Shown here: one piece after another, positions 55,637-64,000 of the stretch | How the letters are laid out: each line of letters opens with the position of its first letter | How positions within the stretch are numbered: position 1 is the first letter of the stretch | Assembly: GCA_963678675.1 (NCBI GenBank) | Contig: OY783192.1 | Span: forward strand, 10,015,953-10,079,952 | DNA from: Xiphydria camelus | Taxonomy: Eukaryota > Arthropoda > Insecta > Hymenoptera > Xiphydriidae | Length of the DNA stretch: 64,000 bases | Reading direction: 5' to 3' | Made by a program: the position numbers and the translations under genes | Notes under the pieces: generated by a model | The model's database searches: none | Told to the model about the DNA's origin: nothing | What the model saw: only the letters and a program-made list of their open reading frames with translations

Positions 55637-55705
55637 GCTTCGATAGCGCAACGGTCAAGTTGCCGGGCTGGGAGTCTCGATGTCGTGGGTTCAAATCTCG
55701 TTAAT
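55637..55705 (+). other. tRNA-like Pol III segment (F5 left arm)
   Basis: A box TAGCGCAACGG 55644-55654 and B box GGTTCAAATC 55688-55697. Confidence 0.6.
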
Positions 55706-56307
55706 TTTTTTTTCTTTTTTCTTTATTAACTCTTTTTTTTTCATTTGATTGCACCACTTCTTGTTATAGAAAGTGGTTTACGTTACCGAATAAAATAATA
55801 GTTTCAATGTTTTTCATAGTTTTACATTATTTTCTTCCTTATTGAGGTGAACCAATATTATTTGTAACAACAGTTGGAAACATCGTTGCGTTTTTTTTAC
55901 TCTTACATTTCGTCATAGGAATTTTTGGCTGCCGAAGATTTTGTTCATAATTTTGGGTGATAGTTGTCGAAAAAACATTTGAAGCACACCGTATTTTGAC
56001 ACCATAAGCATTTATTTTGACGAATGGGATTTTGCCACACGCACATTTACACTTTAAAAGCGCTATGGAAAAGCAAATTTCATTGTTTCATTCAGTGTTT
56101 CAAATGTTTTTTCGACAATTATCATCGAAAATCATGAACAAAATTTTCGGCAGCCAAAAATTCCCATAACGAAATGTGAGAGCAAAAAAAATGCAACGAT
56201 GTTTCCAACTCTTCTCACAAATAATATTCTGCCGTGCTAAGACAGGAAGTCGTATCTGCAAAAACATCGATTTTTGCTTTTTTGGCTATTTGAACATATC
56301 TATGAGA

Positions 56308-58005
56308 AAAACTAAATGCGCTTTTTGAATAAGAGACAACGGTTCTCTCGTACCGTTTAATAGTACCACAGTCATAAATACAAATGCGCACTGGCGCACG
56401 TGTTCTTTCGACGGACGCGTGGTCCATCCTTCCTATCGCATACTTTCTACAAAGAAGAATTTCGATGTTTCACATCTAACAATTTTTCTATAAAAACTGT
56501 TTTATGTTATATGTTATTATACACACACGTATTATTTGTATATACTATTATTTATATCTCTATTTTTGGTTTTCTTTCAATTGTATTCACTTCATTTGAC
56601 AATGATCAATACTTGTTTCTATTTTATAATGTCACGATCACTCATAATATTGTCACTATCACTCATATTTAACTGCAATACTTGCAAACAATCACACAAC
56701 AAATCTAAGTATATAATAGTCCATCTGCACAACACATCACCGGCATTTTTATATTTTTAACCCTTATGTGAATAACCAGTCGGAATGGCGTTGTATTATC
56801 AATGTCTATTGAGTCTCGAGCAGGAGTTGGTCTTTACACAGAGAATTGCGAACAGTAAGTGATTGCAAAAGCGGCTAGCGGGGCAGGGGTATGCTTCGAC
56901 TTTTTTTTTCTATGCATGGTGGGAGAAGGAAATTCTTCGAAACCACCGAGCTGGAGCATGAAAATTGGCGCCGGGAGAGTACGCAGATTCAGCGCCGTTC
57001 GGTTGGTGCTATCCCCGAAGAAGTATACGTGCACCGCAATAGTCGAATTTATTGCGGGTCTGCACTTTGTCCGAGGAGAGCATAAAAGGCAGAGGGTTTC
57101 TGTTGCCTCCCGCGAGGCTCCTGAAATCTGAGCACGCGGTCGAGGCCCTTCGCTTGCGACCCGGCGCCTATCACTCTCGCTAGACTGAGTTACTATCTAT
57201 TTAGCCGGTCAAATAGACTGAAGTTTCTGTGGCAGTAAATTTTTATCGTGTATCCACTGCAATCTAGATAGATTTATTTTTCTCAACCGAGATTCTAGAC
57301 TAACTCTCGTTAGATTGTTCTCAATGCTGTGTCCACTTGAGTAAATCTAGCTGAAAACGAAAGAACACGTTCGCCAGTGCGCATTTGTATTTATAATTGT
57401 AATAGTATTAAACGGTACAAACCGTTGTGTCTAATTCAAAAAGCGCATTTAGTTTATTCTCTCTAAACTCTGCCATCAGTCGCTGTTCCGTCTCGCGATA
57501 AACCGAATTCGACAAAACGGTTCGTACCGTTTAATGGTATCACAGTCATAAATACAAATGCGCACTGGCGCACGTATTCTTTTAACGGATGCGTGGTCCA
57601 TCCTTCCTATCGCATACTTTCTACAAAGAAGAATTTCGATGTTTCACATCTAACAATTTTCCTATACAAACGGTATTTAAATGTTATTTTTAAACGTGCT
57701 AACCAATGATCAATCAATCCTCATGCTTTCATTAATGAGGGTAAATACTGCTTCGTACACCGATACAGTGAGCGTGAAGTAGTAAGTGCTTAAGCCAGGG
57801 CTCGGTGAAAGGGGACCATCGAGTCGTGGCGGAGAGAGCCGATGCGTCCCGAGTTGGTGACCGTTGCCTCTATATCTATATATAGAATAGATATAGATAT
57901 ACAGGCAATGTTGAACGTTCGCCTGGCCTTAGCGTATTTAGCCACTCCAGCGACGTTTCACGAGCAGCCGGTCTCACCCCCGAAGCGCGGCATAAGATGT
58001 TTCAC
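56308..58005. mobile_element. Composite repeat block inserted in F5 (family J and LTR-like piece)
   Basis: Family-J sequence (ATGCGCTTTTTGAAT, ACCGTTTAATAGTACCACAG, AAATGCGCACTGGCGCACG) is found forward at 56308-56510, inverted at 57357-57470 and forward at 57500-57690. Between them are AT-rich DNA and the LTR-like piece 56868-57290. 57690-58005 is unassigned. F5 resumes at AAAAATCATCTCTGAAAC. No gene seen. Confidence 0.55.
56868..57290 (+). repeat. LTR-like repeat, most complete copy
   Basis: Combines the pieces seen separately at 26876-26975 (GCGGCTAGCGGGGCAG), 50335-50470 (GGCAGAGGGTTTC) and 19137-19255 (CACTGCAATCTAG). A CATAAAAGG promoter-like box lies near 57081. Possibly a solo LTR of the element whose gag is at 19672; no target duplication found. 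Confidence 0.5.
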
Positions 58006-58116
58006 ATCAAAAATCATCTCTGAAACACAGTGCTTTGAGAACAAATTTTTTGGAAAAACGCGTCGTGCGCGCGCGTTCCAAGAGTGTCTGGAATTGGCGT
58101 ACATTATATCACCAAT

Positions 58117-58186
58117 GCTTCGATAGCGCAACGGTCAAGTTGCCGGGCTGGGAGTCTCGATGGCGTGGGTTCAAATCTTGTTGGTT
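58117..58186 (+). other. tRNA-like Pol III segment (F5 centre)
   Basis: A box TAGCGCAACGG 58124-58134 and B box GGTTCAAATC 58168-58177, then TTTTTT. Same central block as 53560-53628 but opposite orientation within its element. Confidence 0.6.
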
Positions 58187-58685
58187 TTTTCTTCTTTTTT
58201 GTTAACTCTTTTTTCCATTTCATTGCAACCCCCCAGGTAGCACACTGACGTTAGAATAACGTCTCAGACGTCATTTTTTGGTCAGTATAGGGTTTCAGAC
58301 GTCAATTGTCGTAATATTAACGTCACAGGGACGTCATATTTACGACGTACCTTGGACGTCAAAATTCAACGTCTTTTTGACGGAACTTTTCCGTCATTTT
58401 TAATGACGAACGAGACTTAGAAAAATTTCGGTCTCCTGCATATAGGTATAGCGACTTGAAAATTTATTTGTGAATAAATGGACAAAAATTGTAATTTGTT
58501 CAATTATTAAATCAATAAATTATTTCATTTGGAGCCTCCAGAGTATGTTGAGCAAGTTATAAACTATACTGTTTATTAAAAAGCACAGATTATTAAAGTA
58601 AATGAAAGACAATCAATTAATGTAGGATGAATAAATATTCATATAATTATTTATTTATTTATTTATATTTATTTATTATTTATAT

Positions 58686-58733
58686 CTTGCATAAACGCAA
58701 ATTGATATTAATATCAATTTGCGTCTATGCAAG
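58686..58733. other. 48-bp palindrome
   Basis: CTTGCATAAACGCAAATTGA and its inverse meet without a loop, with one mismatched pair. Located in the CCCAGGTAG element. Confidence 0.85.
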
Positions 58734-58914
58734 AATATTTATCAAAAGAATCATAAATTTAGAAAAATGTTGAGAAAAGAATAATACAATTATAAAATTT
58801 TATTTATTCAAGCTCTTTCTTATTGACAGGAAAAGCAATATACATTTATTCATCAAACTTCATATGAACACCAATAGTAATAATATTCTTAACCACAAGA
58901 GCGCGCAGCAGATG

Positions 58915-59000
58915 AGGACTCGAGGACACCGACCGATCAACGAAGTTAAGCAGCAAAAAGTGCGGACACTAGTTGGATGGGTGACCGCTCACGGTGAAAA
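58915..59000 (+). other. 5S-rRNA-like segment (pseudogene or SINE3-like promoter)
   Basis: CCGATCAACGAAGTTAAGCA, then CGGACACTAGTTGGATGGGT and GACCGC align with the 5S rRNA internal control region (CCGATCACCGAAGTCAAGCA, then GTACTTGGATGGGTGACCGC). The 5' and 3' thirds of 5S rRNA are not recognisable, so this is a derived fragment, not a 5S gene. Confidence 0.7.
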
Positions 59001-59286
59001 GATATACGTCAGACCTAACCTTTTAGAACCGTTATTTTTTACGTCATCACAACGTCCGGTAGAACGTCATTATGACGTGATTTTTCTGACGTCGTCTGGA
59101 TGTGCAATTAAGCCGTCTTTGCGACGTTAAAATGACGTCATATTTTTCGTCATCTGACGTCAGAACTGACCTTCAAAGAACGTCATTTCGACGTTGATGT
59201 GCTACCTGGGCCATTCTTGTTATAGAAAGTGGTTTGCATTATCGTATAAAATAATAGTTTCAATTTTGTTCATAGTTTTACATTTT

Positions 59287-60200
59287 TTGATGTGTAAACA
59301 TCTATGCTATGGCTCTATGGTGGGACCTTCCTGGGAAATCGAGCGTCAGACGTAAGCCGTGTGACTGCGTCAGTGTGTGTGTGTGGCGCTACTGCGCATA
59401 CTATTCGTGCAAGCTGGATTATCTCAACGGGAAAACATTTTAGAGAAAAATGTTTAATATAAAACTTTAAGGATTTTCCCGTGGCTACCCAGTAGTCGTA
59501 TTGGATTTGACCTTGACCGTGACCTTTAAGGTAATATCAAATGCCTTCTTAAACCGTTCATCCGATTGCGATGAAACTTTGGGGAATGGTTGGACGCATG
59601 CCCGCGAAGGTTTCTGAGTTAGTAAATCTTATACAGGGTGTTCAAAAAGTACCGATACGGATGATTATTATGCCTTCCTAAACCGTTCATCCGATTGCGA
59701 TGAAAATTTGGGGAACAGTTGGACGCATATCCGCGAAGGTTTCTGAGTTAGTAAATCTTAAAGAGGGTGTTCTAAAAGTCGAACTATACTTGACCTAAAT
59801 TTGACCTCCGCTGACAATAAAGGTAACATGAAAAAAATGGTCAAGGACACATTTGAACGTGAAAAAAAAAATTAATTTGACCTTGATATAACCTTGAAGG
59901 TCATGGTCAAGGTCAAATCCAATATGACCATTGCGTAGCCCGGGAAAAATACTAAAAGTTTTGTATTAAAAATGTATTTAAACAATGGTGGACGGACAAA
60001 ATCAATCCATAATCTACCCGTGCGAAGCCGGGACGGGCTGCTAGTAAGTTATAAATCTAATATAATAATAATAAATATTTCATTATAGAAAAAATTCAAC
60101 TTCTTTATGTCGAACTACGACGTCATATTCCCCAATTAAACTCGGACCGCAGATAATTGTAAGATGTTTACACATCCTCCGTGAGTACAACGGCACTCAC
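59287..60200. mobile_element. Helitron-like element within a short-TIR insert
   Basis: GATGTGTAAACATCT near 59289 and its inverse near 60165 bound the insert in F5. Inside, CCCGTGCGAAGCCGGGACGG GCTGCTAG ending at 60044 is a typical insect Helitron 3' end: a hairpin (CCCGT/ACGGG) followed by CTAG and then T. The 5' TC end was not located. No Rep/helicase gene. Confidence 0.55.
59540..59790 (+). repeat. ~127-bp tandem repeat in the Helitron-like element
   Basis: ATGCCTTCTTAAACCGTTCA near 59541 and ATGCCTTCCTAAACCGTTCA near 59669 start two copies, each ending GAGTTAGTAAATCTTA-NAGNGGGTGTTC. Confidence 0.8.
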
Positions 60201-60859
60201 ACCTTTTTTTTTAACCAATACTGCCGTGCTAAGACAGGAAGTCGTATCTACACTAACACATTACGGTATGTTCAAATAGCCAAAAAAGCAAAAATCGATG
60301 TTTTTGCACATACGACTTCCTATCTTAGCAGGGCAGAATATCATTTATGAGAACAGTTGGAAACATCGTTGCATTTTTTTTGCTCTTACATTTTCTTATG
60401 GGAATTTTTGGCTGCCGAAAATTTTGTTCGTGATTTTCGATGATAATTGTCGAAAAAACATTTGAAACACTGAATGAAACAATGAAATTTGCTTTTCCAT
60501 AACGCTTTTAAACTGTAAATGTGCGTGTGGCAAAATCCCATTCGTCAAAATAAATGCTTATGGTGTCAAAATACGGTGTGCTTCAAATGTTTTTTCGACA
60601 ACTATTACCCAAAATTATGAACAAAATCTTCGGCAGCCAAAAATTCCTATGACGAAATGTAAGAGTAAAAAAAACGCAACGATGATTCCAACTGTTGTTA
60701 CAAATAATATTGGTTCACTTCAATAAGGAAGAAAATAATGTAAAACTATGAAAAACATTGAAACTATTATTTTATTCGGTAATGTAAACCACTTTCTATA
60801 ACAAGAAGTGGTGCAATCAAATGAAAAAAAAGAGTTAATAAAGAAAAAAGAAAAAAAAA

Positions 60860-60925
60860 CAACGAGATTTGAACCCACGACATCGAGACTCCCAGCCCGG
60901 CAACTTGACTGTTGCGCTATCGAAG
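60860..60925 (-). other. tRNA-like Pol III segment (F5 right arm)
   Basis: B box GGTTCAAATC 60875-60866 is intact. The A box reads TAGCGCAACAG (60919-60909), one base off the consensus at a core G. Confidence 0.5.
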
Positions 60926-61911
60926 CATTGGTGATATAATGTACGCCAATTCCAGACACTTGGAAGGCGCGCGTGACGCGATTTTCAAAAATTTGTTTCT
61001 TCAAGCACTGTTCAATGAAATTGAATCAATTTTGTTGATCAATCAAAAATAGGACCGTTTACCTAGGAGGCGCTGGAAAGAAGCTAATGGAAATAAGATA
61101 ATGCACACTGCCTGGGCTACTAGGTTGGCGAGGTATTCATGGTCACGATGCTACGAATCCCCTGCAACGGAACAGTTACTCCGAAACGCCGAGACCAACC
61201 CTCTGCCTCACTAACACTCGCAGACAACTGCAGCAGCGCGCGCACACAAACGTCTATATGTTTGGCACAGTTTGTGTAGTCAGTGGTGATCATCGCATAA
61301 ATCTCCTTCCTTTTCAATTTAGCATATTTTGCAAACCAGATGAGACACGTTGAATTGCTATTTATCTTTTTATTCAGAAACAATCCAAAATAAACGATGG
61401 TATAATTTAAAAAAATTTTAATTGCAAATTTCTATGTAAATTCAAGCATTTAAAACTTTAAAAATCAATCATGTGTAAACAACAATGAAAATCAAAATTT
61501 CGTTTCGCTAGGAAAAATGATATGAGATTTTTCTAAGCGGGTTACAAAAAAGAAAATTGCAAAAATCTTAATTTTTGGATTTGTTATGAATATTTGAACA
61601 TTTCAACTCATCTGGAGGTCCTAGCTTGTTAGGCGTTGAAGATAGGGTAAAAAGTGTAATAGCTTTTTTGTAGACAATTTTATTATCTACAACTTTTGTC
61701 TTAACTATTTTTCAATAGATCACGTAGTTTTCAAAATATTAGCGAAGAACCGATTTTTTCAACAATAAATAATTTTTTTACACACTTCGCCGGGGGGGGG
61801 GATTCTTCTTTTAATATGTTCCCTCCATTAATAACATCAAAACACACCTTTTCCCACGTTTTCGCCATTATGTCTCATTTTTCGATTTAAACGGAAATTT
61901 GACTGGACTAA

Positions 61912-62125
61912 GTGGGCATGAGCAGCGCGAGCGACCCGTTTGCAGACTCGCGCTGCTCACTTCCCTGCCCTATTTCCTGCCCACTACCGCAGATTTTCGA
62001 AGGTAGCGTGCCGGCAGTGCCAGCGACAGTGGGCATGAGCAGCGCGAGTGACCCATTTACAGACTCGCGCTGCCCACTTCCCTGTTCACTACCGCGGCAG
62101 TGAGCAGCCTGTAAACGCAGCATTA
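61912..62125. repeat. GC-rich repeat family I, copy 2
   Basis: Internal direct repeat GTGGGCATGAGCAGCGCGAG at 61912 and ~62030. The right end GCAGCCTGTAAACGCAGCAT is the inverse of the left end of the 50483 copy. Confidence 0.65.
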
Positions 62126-62994
62126 GATTTGCCGGAAGGCAAGCCTTCCGGCTTACGCTTATACAGGCAAACCTGAGTATTGGTGCTTGTATAGTGAGTA
62201 TCATGAGTCGTTATAAAAAAGAAAAAGAAGTGAGGTATTCAGTACCGTACACGGAGCTGTACGATGTGAAGTTAAGGAAACCGAATAGTTGCTGAGTTAA
62301 GGTGGAGAGGTCAGCCATTCTGATACATTTTTATAAGACTAGCTATATATTTTTAAAATGTCTTAAAGAAATTCAATAGTGTTGCATAATTTTAGTATGG
62401 AAGGTTTTAATTTAATTAATTTTTTTTTTGAAGATGCAATCCAATGTCGGCTCCTTTGATGTTTACCCCCACCATATAGCCTTTGAGAAAGCTTATGTCT
62501 CTCCAGGAGGTTCATCGGCTAATCAATTCTCTATAGATTTGCTTGAACATTGGATCATATGTTATTAATAGTTCTATCTATGCATTCATAAAATTATTAG
62601 AACCGTGCCCACACCAAAGTGGAGATATTCATTTTCAAAGTTGGGAGTTTTAACATGCAAGGTATAGGCAAAACATAAGCTAGAGGGCCGTTTTCATTTA
62701 TAGAAGCAGAAATTGTCTACATATTTTGCTAAAAAACTAATATATGATGTATGATGATGTTAGGAATGACATATTACAAGATAGGGATACCCAGCCATAC
62801 CGTTCTTGCGTAATTGTAATTCAAAGTACTTAACTTGACAGTATTTTTAACGCATCGCTCTATGGAAAGGAGAGCAGCGATCTTCGCTTCTTTCAACGTG
62901 CGCTAGTATGTGTGTATACAGGACGCAGGCTACCACCCTAGTATTAGTATGTACAGTCTACGTTAAGAGTTGCAAAGTATGAAAAGGGGCGCGC
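62126..62994. other. No recognisable gene
   Basis: Starts with a 22-base palindrome GCCGGAAGGC-AA-GCCTTCCGGC (62131-62152). A 31-codon frame from ATG 62203 (MSRYKKEKEVRYSVPYTELY) has gene-like composition but no recognised domain. The rest is AT-rich. Confidence 0.35.
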
Positions 62995-62996
62995 TA

Positions 62997-63336
62997 TAGG
63001 GGGATTCGGTAATTCCACAAACATAGCTTTTGTTTGTATTACACATGTATATATAGAGAATGTACATCCAAGTTTTGTCAAGAAATCCAGCTTGGTGGCG
63101 CTGCTTGTACTTACCTTTTGGTAACGATTTTTCCACGGAAAGAATTTATTTGAATGCTTTGAAATCCACATTCTATTATAATTGAGGCCATATTGATTAA
63201 ATCTCATAGGTAAAACACTTCAATTATTATCCAAAATAACGTGTAAACAGCGCTTATACCACGGGCATCTGATTAATGCTTGATGCGTGCCACAGATGGC
63301 ACTCTACCTGTTTTGTGCAGTTACCCAATCCCCCTA
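62997..63336. mobile_element. 340-bp TIR element, TA duplication
   Basis: The ends TAGGGGGATTCGGTAATT and the inverse (AGTTACCCAATCCCCCTA) are flanked by TA at 62995-62996 and 63337-63338. Non-coding interior. Confidence 0.65.
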
Positions 63337-63543
63337 TAGGGAAATAGTATAGAACAAGCGACTAAACTTTTAGTTATGACTAGATAGATGAACGTCCTTA
63401 CGCGGACCGCACGTTAGTGGACGGCGGCAGTTTTTCCCGTCGGTCTGGACCGACAGATCAGACCGACATTACAGTGGGGCCAGAGACCGGTTTACTTGGC
63501 CAAAATTCGAAAAGTGTATTAATCGAGGTGAAATTGAGTACTT

Positions 63544-63960
63544 GGGGGTTTTTGGGGTCGCTGATTACGAATCCAAAGTCGAAAGTTCGAAAAACAATAT
63601 GGCGGAAAGGTATCTCAAAAATTGATCGAATCTGTGTGAAATTGAGTACTCGGGGGTTTTTGGGGTCGCTGATTACGAATCCAAAGTCGAAAGTTCGAAA
63701 AACAATATGGCGGATCAAATATGGCGGAACGGTATCTCAAAAATTGATCGAATCTGTATGAAATTGAGTACTCGGGGGTTTTTATGATCGCTTATTACGA
63801 ATCCAAAGTCGAAAGTTCGAAAAACAATATGGCGGATCAAATATGGCGGAACGGTGTCTCAAAAATTGATCGAATCTGTGTGAAATTGAGTACTCGGAGG
63901 TTTTTAGGATCGCTGATTACGAATCCGAAGTCGAAATTTCAATATCCGCGTTCCCCTCCT
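63544..63960 (+). repeat. ~108-122-bp tandem array, repeat family G
   Basis: Units begin GGGGGTTTTTGGGGTCGC-like at 63544, 63652, 63774 and 63896, spacings 108, 122 and 122; the first unit lacks 14 bases around ATCAAATATGGCGG. Each contains CTGATTACGAATCCAAAGTC and AACAATATGGCGG. The array reaches close to the window end. Confidence 0.9.
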
Positions 63961-64000
63961 TAACTTATCGTAGATGATAAACATAAATATATTTTTAAGA

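Larger units (their letters stand above)
58232..59210. mobile_element. 979-bp TIR element with CCCAGGTAGCACA ends
   Basis: The left end CCCAGGTAGCACACTGACG and right end inverse (CGTTGATGTGCTACCTGGG) are imperfect inverted repeats continuing as clusters of ACGTC/GACGT motifs for ~150 bases on each side. The F5 sequence reads GCAACCC before and CCATTC after; the sibling site in F3 reads GCAACCCATTC, so the insertion may have duplicated CC. The centre holds AT-rich DNA, a 48-bp palindrome and a 5S-rRNA-like segment. No protein. Confidence 0.8.
51409..61908. mobile_element. Foldback element F5, with four large insertions
   Basis: F-family sequence can be followed across 51409-51718, 55381-56307, 58006-58231, 59211-59286 and 60201-61908. 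The pieces join at the edges of inserted blocks exactly as they are contiguous in F3. The right end is the inverse of GTCCAGTCAAATTTCCG at 61908, followed by TA. The left TIR is missing: F5 starts within the arm at TGTTGTTTACACATG. tRNA-like segments are at 55637-55705, 58117-58186 and 60860-60925. Confidence 0.72.

Noticed and set aside
58915..59000. A real 5S rRNA gene
   Set aside because: Only the internal control region is recognisable; the outer stems and the ends of 5S rRNA are missing.
51512..61383. Repeated frames reading MFLNKKINSNSTCLIWF in several places
   Set aside because: They occur in each F arm in both orientations and have no domain; they are repeat translations, not a gene family.
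62203..62298. 31-codon frame MSRYKKEKEVRYSVPYTELY as a host exon
   Set aside because: Plausible composition but too short, without a splice context or known homologue I can name.

Overview
This is eukaryotic DNA, almost certainly from an insect and plausibly a hymenopteran such as an ant. The evidence is a (CCTAA)n run, i.e. the insect telomere motif TTAGG, at 17461-17482; the mix of Ty3/gypsy, CR1-like, Jockey, I-type, mariner, piggyBac and PIF/Harbinger elements; a spliced transposase gene; and very repetitive AT-rich intergenic DNA. I recognise no ordinary host gene. The window reads as a transposon nest (TE island). A 200-base assembly gap sits inside a (CT)n tract at 3296-3495.

Layout. 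1-3050: 5' part of a decayed Ty3/gypsy retrotransposon on the minus strand, running off the left edge. 3628-12110: two related CR1-like LINEs head to tail plus the tail of a third. 12300-19130: short tandem repeats, then one or two defective copies of a poorly described element. It has ~0.33-0.4 kb inverted terminal repeats, TA target duplications and a CXC-domain gene, and it is itself interrupted by three nested insertions. 19137-20520: gag and LTR remnant of a second gypsy-like element with an Arg/Ser-rich gag. 21685-26699: a nearly complete I-type LINE (endonuclease, RT and RNase H) with 12-bp target duplications. 26985-32427: a foldback element (family F) carrying an almost intact piggyBac transposon at 28386-31830. 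32870-34380: mariner pseudogene split by another insertion. 34400-36590: unrecognised sequence. 36590-38820: small foldbacks and MITEs. 38875-46850: a Jockey LINE (minus strand) whose extreme 5' end was invaded by a second F element (43385-46839). 46956-49751: a Harbinger-like element rich in GCATGC. 51409-61908: one F copy invaded by another F copy, a block of mixed repeats, a CCCAGGTAG element containing a 5S-rRNA-like segment, and a Helitron-like element. 61912-64000: small repeats and a ~120-bp tandem array.

How it fits together. The parts are layered insertions, not a pathway, and several layers can be ordered from target duplications and from sibling copies that show the empty site. The points most worth follow-up are: (1) ORF1 and ORF2 of both CR1-like LINEs lie in one frame separated by AAT-TGA-CTN, with no ATG for ORF2, which suggests stop-codon readthrough; (2) the CXC-domain gene between long TIRs; (3) nine copies of a tRNA-like Pol III promoter in the arms of the F foldbacks; (4) opposite orientation of the central segment in two F copies; (5) a 5S-rRNA-like segment inside a TIR element; (6) the piggyBac with a predicted 5' exon that splices in frame.

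All homology statements rest on motif recognition by eye and memory of the families. No database search was run.
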